Source: Candidatus Nezhaarchaeota archaeon WYZ-LMO8 (GTDB taxonomy: Archaea; Thermoproteota; Methanomethylicia; Nezhaarchaeales; WYZ-LMO8). From it: a stretch of 36,528 bases of DNA. The DNA lies in the NCBI GenBank assembly GCA_004347965.1, contig QNVF01000010.1, positions 1 to 36,528 on the forward strand, given 5' to 3'. The position numbers were made by a program, and so were the translations under genes. The notes beneath the pieces were generated by a model. It saw only the letters and a program-made list of their open reading frames with translations, was not told where the DNA came from and did no database searches. This document shows, one piece after another, positions 31,291 through 36,528 of this stretch (position 1 is the first letter of the stretch; the number at the start of each line of letters is the position of its first letter).

Positions 31291-31886
31291 TAAATGTTGA
31301 CCCCACGTCTCCTAAGTTCAATTGTAACATAGCTCCTTATATCTGAAGCAACAACTTCAAGCGGTCTCGAGGAATCGATGATGATCCATTGGTTCTTAAA
31401 GGCTATGTCAAGAAAGTTTCTTCTAACGACTTCTAAGAATTTCTGTTTCTCGAATTTCTCTCGAAGAGAAGGCTTTCGAGATAGCGATATATCTGGGCTA
31501 ACGTCCAGTATTATTGATATGTCTGGTTTAAGCGAGAACTTGTTTATTTCAAGTAACCATCTTAGCTCTAGTCCTTGAGCATATTGGTAAGCCAATGACG
31601 ATATTAAAGATCTATCTGAGATCACTATGACGCCTTCTTCAAGGAGCTTTTTAATCAACATTGAATGTTCGACTCTATCAGCTGCAAAGAGGAGAGCATC
31701 AATCGCTGGGTGCACATCTTCGTCGTGTAAATAGTTCCTAATTACTGAGCCTATCCTCCCCGCTGTGGGCTCTTTGGTTGTATGCACCCTCAGGCCTTTT
31801 GAGACTAGCCAATTTGCAAGTAACCTTGTATGAGTGGTAGACCCAGCTCCATCTATACCATCAAAAGATATGTATAGACCCTTCAT
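31290..31886 (-). CDS. tmk: Thymidylate kinase with an atypical P-loop
   Basis: The 198-residue kinase would phosphorylate dTMP to dTDP. The N-terminus ISFDGIDGAGSTTHTRLL aligns with the Tmk P-loop, but the invariant Lys (GAGKTT) is Ser16. Other family parts are TKEPTAGRIG (about 37-46), DRSLISSLAYQ (about 93-103), where the usual Tyr of DRY is Ser, and the LID region near residues 140-160 with several Lys and Arg. An ATG start has GGAGAG a few bases upstream. It overlaps the HD phosphohydrolase gene by one base. Lys-less P-loop variants may be a clade feature of some thermophilic archaea; otherwise activity on dTMP is in question. Confidence 0.88.
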   Translation of the reverse strand: MKGLYISFDGIDGAGSTTHTRLLANWLVSKGLRVHTTKEPTAGRIGSVIRNYLHDEDVHPAIDALLFAADRVEHSMLIKKLLEEGVIVISDRSLISSLAYQYAQGLELRWLLEINKFSLKPDISIILDVSPDISLSRKPSLREKFEKQKFLEVVRRNFLDIAFKNQWIIIDSSRPLEVVASDIRSYVTIELRRRGVNI

Positions 31887-31933
31887 ATACGTCTCTCCGT
31901 AAGTGCATAATTAATGGTTGCGATTCAGGCATC

Positions 31934-33232
31934 TTAAAATCCCGCCTCTATAGGGTCCTCTGGCTTCATAACTTCCCTTAGGAGTATAGTTGCGTAACTT
32001 GATTTAGGTAACGTGAACTTCATCCTTAAAAGATTAGTCTCAATGGTATAAGACAGATTTAGAGGCTTGAAGGTCAATTGTCTTAGAAGGCCTAACCTAC
32101 CATGTAGACCTAAATTCTCAAGACTATTAAATGGAGGTTCCAATCCCTCCAACTTAAAGAGAGATGATATCAAATCACTCATGTAGCCCTCAACCCTAGC
32201 CTTGATGCATGCGGGGACGAATGCTAATATTATCTGGTCTCCTTTTAGATCCATGTGCGAGCTTTTGGCTATGAACGTGGGTCTAACAGGGTTTCCATAC
32301 GCATCACATCTAGCTATGATGTCTCCTTCCATCACCTTCCTTAGAGAACCTAGTTTACGCAATCTTTCACTTAACGCTCTATTGAATATATAGGAAAGGT
32401 AGGCATCGACGTGCAACGTCAACAAGTATTTGGGTAGCACTCTCAAAGAGCCTAAGTAATCGTTGGGCTTCTTCGCAAGCCACTTTATCATTTGGCGCTC
32501 AAAAATTAAGTTCTTGGGGAACTTTTTGAGGGCTTGCTTAAAGTCCATGGTTTCAGCTAAGAATGTTCTTGCATCTCTGTGGCTTTTAGGTTCATGTGGA
32601 TATGGAGTTGCTAATATTTCCATGACTGCATTCTCGTAGTCCCCCTTAATTAATAGCTTACCGACTATGTGCGTATTGGGTCTATTGATGCCGAATCTCT
32701 GATAACCATAGAAGTTCGGGACGCCTCCTATTGCGTTCAGTTGAGATAGCGTTTCTGTCACAACATTCTCGACTTCACTCATTGGGAGGTTGATGTCCCT
32801 AATGGTTATCGTGAAGCTATTTCCAAGTAGCATGCCAGGCCTGAGATGTTTCTTTGCTTTGTATATCCCGACTATCTTCAACTTCTCGCTTGAAATGTTT
32901 GAAACGTCGAAGTTCTCGGGCACCTTAATCGTAAATCTTTGTATGGAGATGGATCTAGTGTCCTTTAAACCAGCAAAGCCAACGTCTCGTAGTGGTATCT
33001 TCAGTTTCTTAGAAAGCATTAGTGCTGCTGTCAACGTGTCTATGCCCCTCTTTTCTACCACTAGTAGTACTAGGTTTCCGAATGTACCTCCATGGAGAGG
33101 TACTTCCTCAACCACAAAGTCCTCTAACCTCTTCCTCAAGACTCCACCAATACCTCTAGTTGATGTGCCATAGACTTCGATGCCCAAGGAAATGTCTAAC
33201 ACCGATTTAGATTCCAAGACCATGAGCATCAC
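31934..33232 (-). CDS. truD: tRNA pseudouridine synthase D
   Basis: TruD makes pseudouridine 13 in tRNA (or 35 in tRNA-Tyr in some archaea). The 432-residue length fits. Visible features are RLEDFVVEEVP near the start, the catalytic Asp91 in GFAGLKDTRS, NFYGYQRFG (about 178), and a large inserted TRUD domain over about 190-360. The start is a GTG overlapping the last codons and TGA stop of the pth2 gene, so the two genes are coupled. An ATG three bases on is an equal alternative. Archaeal truD and pth2 are frequently adjacent. Confidence 0.95.
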   Translation of the reverse strand: MMLMVLESKSVLDISLGIEVYGTSTRGIGGVLRKRLEDFVVEEVPLHGGTFGNLVLLVVEKRGIDTLTAALMLSKKLKIPLRDVGFAGLKDTRSISIQRFTIKVPENFDVSNISSEKLKIVGIYKAKKHLRPGMLLGNSFTITIRDINLPMSEVENVVTETLSQLNAIGGVPNFYGYQRFGINRPNTHIVGKLLIKGDYENAVMEILATPYPHEPKSHRDARTFLAETMDFKQALKKFPKNLIFERQMIKWLAKKPNDYLGSLRVLPKYLLTLHVDAYLSYIFNRALSERLRKLGSLRKVMEGDIIARCDAYGNPVRPTFIAKSSHMDLKGDQIILAFVPACIKARVEGYMSDLISSLFKLEGLEPPFNSLENLGLHGRLGLLRQLTFKPLNLSYTIETNLLRMKFTLPKSSYATILLREVMKPEDPIEAGF

Positions 33233-33582
33233 AACAATTTTAAGTGACCTGTTACCTTATCTATGAGTGATGATGGTGCGGGACCTATCCCCAATGCTGT
33301 AATTGTGCCTGGCTCAAGTTCTGTTAGACCTGCATCGCAAACAAGGTAGCAAGGTATTCCAAGCTTCTTCACTTCTCGCTCTAAGTTTCTCAATTCTTCT
33401 ACGGATTGAACCCCTAAGACAACCTTCTTTTGGCATTGTTGAAACCATATCTCAACCCATTCAGGCTTTAACTTCCTAGCCTCTTCAAGGCTTGAAACGG
33501 ATGCATGCGCTACTTGAGCGCAAGTCTTGCCCCTACTCATCTTTAAATCTCTTCTTACGACTATCACCTGCTTAAGCTCCAT
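33229..33582 (-). CDS. pth2: Peptidyl-tRNA hydrolase, archaeal type 2
   Basis: This 117-residue enzyme recycles peptidyl-tRNA released from stalled ribosomes. It matches Pth2, with MELKQVIVVRRDLKMSRGK at the N-terminus (the Lys of SRGK), CAQVAHASV, the DAGLTELEPGTITALGIGP segment (key DAGLTE and PGTITALGIGP) and a terminal HLKLL. The ATG at 33582 is chosen because a TATA box (33605-33610) is centred 26 nt upstream, giving a leaderless message; an earlier in-frame ATG at 33615 would lie inside the promoter. The stop overlaps the truD start. Confidence 0.95.
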   Translation of the reverse strand: MELKQVIVVRRDLKMSRGKTCAQVAHASVSSLEEARKLKPEWVEIWFQQCQKKVVLGVQSVEELRNLEREVKKLGIPCYLVCDAGLTELEPGTITALGIGPAPSSLIDKVTGHLKLL

Positions 33583-33604
33583 CAAGCACATAAAGCTACT
33601 TAAG

Positions 33605-33610
33605 TTATAA
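33605..33610. promoter_or_regulatory. Palindromic TATA element between pth2 and the geranylgeranyl reductase gene
   Basis: TTATAA lies between divergent genes. It is 26 nt from the pth2 ATG (leaderless) on the minus strand and about 36 nt from the GTG of the plus-strand gene. It could serve both directions. Confidence 0.5.
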
Positions 33611-33643
33611 AGCATCTACCCTATGAAATTAGTGGTGTAAAGA

Positions 33644-34843
33644 GTGAAGTGCGTGGATGTGGTGGTGATAGGTGGAGGCCCCTCTGGTCTAAGTGCTGCT
33701 TGGAGTGCTGCATCTCAAGGATCAGATGTCATACTATTTGAGGAGCATGAGGAGATAGGGAGACCTAGGCATTGTGCTGGGCTTGTAAGTGGTGAGGGAT
33801 TGAAGTTCATCGGTATGCCTTGTAAAAGTGAGTACGTGGAGAATATGGTGGACAAGGCCATAATTGCAGTAGACGGCTTTTGTTTTGAATTAAGGAAGAT
33901 TGGAGAACCGATTTACGTGTTAAATCGTGAGTTCTTTGACAAGGCCATGGCTGATCGGGCTATGAATCGTGGAGCTAATATACTACTAAAAAGTCAAGTG
34001 AAGAAGGTCGAAATGAGAAATGGCAAGTACATTGTCAAAACCGAGGGGGCTTCCTACTCGTGCAAGATAGTTATTGATGGTGAGGGAGCTATCTCTCGAT
34101 TAGCATCAACCATGGGCTTAGAGGGACCAATGCTTAGAATACCTGCTCTTCAAGTAGAGTATAAGGTTAAAGCGCCCTTAGAAAACGAGGTCCTCGTAAT
34201 TCTAGGTAATGAATGGGCTCCTGGCTTTTTCTCGTGGGTCATACCAATAGGTGATCATGAATTGAGGATTGGGCTAGCAGCAACATCAGATAATTGCAAT
34301 TCTTTGCTTAGAAGGATTACTAAGAGACACCCCCTAGTTTCTAAGATTTTGAAGGAGGGTATTGTAAAGAAGATTTATGGAGGGACAATAGTAATAGGTC
34401 CCCCAAGAAGAACTTATATAGGAAACTTCATGACTGTGGGCGACGCAGCTGGTCAGACTAAGCCTTTGACTGGTGGGGGCGTGGTCTATGGAGCTTTTTG
34501 TGGTTCCTTAGCAGGCATCGTTGCATCTAAAGTCGTAGAAGGAAAAGCTGATACTGCCCTCTATGAGAAGATTTGGAGGAAGATTTTAGGTTTAGAGGAA
34601 AGATTGGGGCTGCTGCTAAGAGAGACTTTAATCAGCGATGACGTTGGGAGACTTCTAAAGTTGGTCTCAAAGATTGGTATACTCTCACATGTTGAGAGGA
34701 ATTTTCACTATGAATACCATGTAAGATCGATCATCAAGAAGCCTGGAATACTAATATTAAGTTCCCTTCTCTTAAACCTCCTAAGTCCAACGAAAGCATT
34801 TAAATACTTCCTGCAAATCACGCTTCCTAAGCGGAGGAGATAG
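33644..34843 (+). CDS. Geranylgeranyl reductase family FAD-dependent oxidoreductase
   Basis: The 399-residue flavoprotein has the FAD-binding GGGPSGLSAAW (about 10-20), the family segment GRPRHCAGLVSG (about 39-50) with the conserved Cys, and a second FAD motif VGDAAGQTKPLTGGG (about 265-279). These enzymes saturate the double bonds of geranylgeranyl chains in archaeal ether lipids; related members act on geranylgeranyl groups of other molecules. The GTG start is used because no ATG fits; a GGTG element lies near. It shares a promoter region with pth2. It would act downstream of the mevalonate operon at 27-30 kb. Confidence 0.88.
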   Translation: MKCVDVVVIGGGPSGLSAAWSAASQGSDVILFEEHEEIGRPRHCAGLVSGEGLKFIGMPCKSEYVENMVDKAIIAVDGFCFELRKIGEPIYVLNREFFDKAMADRAMNRGANILLKSQVKKVEMRNGKYIVKTEGASYSCKIVIDGEGAISRLASTMGLEGPMLRIPALQVEYKVKAPLENEVLVILGNEWAPGFFSWVIPIGDHELRIGLAATSDNCNSLLRRITKRHPLVSKILKEGIVKKIYGGTIVIGPPRRTYIGNFMTVGDAAGQTKPLTGGGVVYGAFCGSLAGIVASKVVEGKADTALYEKIWRKILGLEERLGLLLRETLISDDVGRLLKLVSKIGILSHVERNFHYEYHVRSIIKKPGILILSSLLLNLLSPTKAFKYFLQITLPKRRR

Positions 34844-34847
34844 AAGA

Positions 34848-35024
34848 TTGTCTGAAGTACAGTTACCCCTATGCTCTTCGTGTAAAAGACCTATAATTCC
34901 CGGAACCAAAAGTACTAGATTCTACTGTCCTAACTGTGGAGAGTCTCTATTCTGGAGATGTTGGTACTGCAGAAAGCATACCAAACCTTATAAGTGTCCT
35001 AAATGTGGATTTCAGGGACCATAG
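34848..35024 (+). CDS. Small zinc-ribbon protein linked to aEF1-beta
   Basis: A 58-residue protein starts at a TTG with GGAGGA about 10 nt upstream, 4 nt after the geranylgeranyl reductase stop. It carries four CxxC pairs (Cys9/12, 27/30, 38/41, 50/53), enough for two zinc ribbons, with the pattern FYCPNCG, RCWYC and YKCPKCGFQGP. This matches the archaeal Zn-ribbon proteins (COG2888) that commonly lie directly before aEF1-beta, as here. The function is probably RNA or translation related. The gene is easily missed because of its size and TTG start. Confidence 0.88.
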   Translation: MSEVQLPLCSSCKRPIIPGTKSTRFYCPNCGESLFWRCWYCRKHTKPYKCPKCGFQGP

Positions 35025-35033
35025 GTGGTTCGC

Positions 35034-35315
35034 TTGGCTAAGGTCATGGTCTTTTTGAGGGTTTTACCCATTGACATAGAGGTGGACATGGAGAGTTTAA
35101 AGGATAGAATTCGAACAGCTGTCGTTAAATTAGGTGAAGGTTTCGCGCTTCAATCTTACAGTATAGAACCTATAGCTTTTGGTCTCAAAGCTTTGAGACT
35201 TGCCGTCGTAATGCCTGAGGAGACTGAAGGAGGAACGTACATCTTAGAGGAGACTATAAGGAACATAGAGGGTGTTGGAGAAATTGAAGTAGAGTTCGTT
35301 TCAAGAGCAAGCTGA
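35034..35315 (+). CDS. Translation elongation factor aEF1-beta
   Basis: This 93-residue guanine-nucleotide exchange factor for aEF1-alpha has the family pattern AKVMVFLRVLPIDIEVD at the start, then GFALQSYSIEPIAFGLKAL (key YSIEPIAFGLKAL), and a terminal EIEVEFVSRAS. The TTG at 35034 (M-A-K-V) is preferred over a GTG at 35025 because archaeal members start this way and a GGTGG element lies about 5 nt before it. The zinc-ribbon gene stop lies 10 nt upstream, so the two are co-transcribed, possibly with the reductase gene as well. Confidence 0.93.
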   Translation: MAKVMVFLRVLPIDIEVDMESLKDRIRTAVVKLGEGFALQSYSIEPIAFGLKALRLAVVMPEETEGGTYILEETIRNIEGVGEIEVEFVSRAS

Positions 35316-35418
35316 GAATAAGCTTAATAATAGGAATAAGAAGCATTATCACGCTAACTAAGAGTTTTGTCTACGATACATGTTAACTTAAGAATGACTT
35401 GAAGATCTTGAGGTGTAA

Positions 35419-36528
<1,110 letters not shown>

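Overview
The window reads as a chromosomal segment of an archaeon of the Thermoproteota/TACK kind, probably a thermophile. The evidence is an archaeal A-type ATPase, aIF1A, aIF2-beta, aEF1-beta with its zinc-ribbon partner, a RIO1 kinase, Pno1/Dim2-like and NMD3 ribosome-assembly factors, Cdc48, intron-containing tRNAs, TATA-type promoters, a geranylgeranyl reductase, and a tRNA-splicing endonuclease subunit that looks like the non-catalytic half of a crenarchaeal-style heteromer. The lineage cannot be fixed further by eye. Gene density is very high, starts are a mixture of ATG, GTG and TTG, and several genes look leaderless (a TATA box about 25 nt before the start codon). I see no insertion sequence, CRISPR array, prophage or other transferred island.

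Layout. 1-5158: A-type ATPase neighbourhood, with a possible proteolipid gene cut by the left edge, a 2-TM small protein, an unusual membrane-anchored protein resembling subunit C, subunit I, and subunits H and E, with a palindromic TATA shared by the I and H-E transcripts. 5271-8959: an Lrp/AsnC regulator with a candidate operator, tRNA-Gln, a 2[4Fe-4S] ferredoxin, a MIP18(DUF59)-MoaD pair, a tRNA methylthiotransferase and a 44-codon gene. 8966-13965: translation and ribosome biogenesis (MetRS, Pno1/Dim2-like KH protein, RIO1, aIF1A, NMD3, DUF424, aIF2-beta). 14040-16927: methyl-cycle and purine salvage (SAH hydrolase, MTA phosphorylase, a purine phosphoribosyltransferase). 17025-20785: a small Cys-rich protein, a metallo-beta-lactamase-fold protein, and a tungsten-type aldehyde:ferredoxin oxidoreductase overlapping a class II aldolase. 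20839-21208: tRNA-Asn and tRNA-Tyr, both with introns.

21210-27036: a methyltransferase, core methionine synthase, a monocluster ferredoxin with a changed Cys motif, HisRS, the EndA-like protein, a hydrogenase-maturation-type protease and nicotinate phosphoribosyltransferase. 27151-30024: a three-gene overlapping operon of a UbiD-family decarboxylase and the large and small subunits of an aconitase-X enzyme. This is the gene set of the archaeal mevalonate pathway (phosphomevalonate dehydratase plus anhydromevalonate-phosphate decarboxylase). 30004-33582: an HD phosphohydrolase, a thymidylate kinase with an altered P-loop, TruD and Pth2. 33644-36528: geranylgeranyl reductase, a zinc-ribbon protein with aEF1-beta, and the first 369 codons of Cdc48.

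How it fits together. The isoprenoid operon and the geranylgeranyl reductase serve archaeal ether-lipid synthesis. SAH hydrolase, MTA phosphorylase, the phosphoribosyltransferase and core MetE would recycle the homocysteine and adenine parts of SAM. MoaD can feed the pterin cofactor of the tungsten oxidoreductase, and the ferredoxins can take its electrons. The most useful leads are the mevalonate operon, the oxidoreductase-aldolase pair beside MTA salvage, the ATPase fusion-like protein, the His-less EndA, the Lys-less thymidylate kinase, and candidate operators upstream of the Lrp, MTA phosphorylase and nicotinate phosphoribosyltransferase genes.
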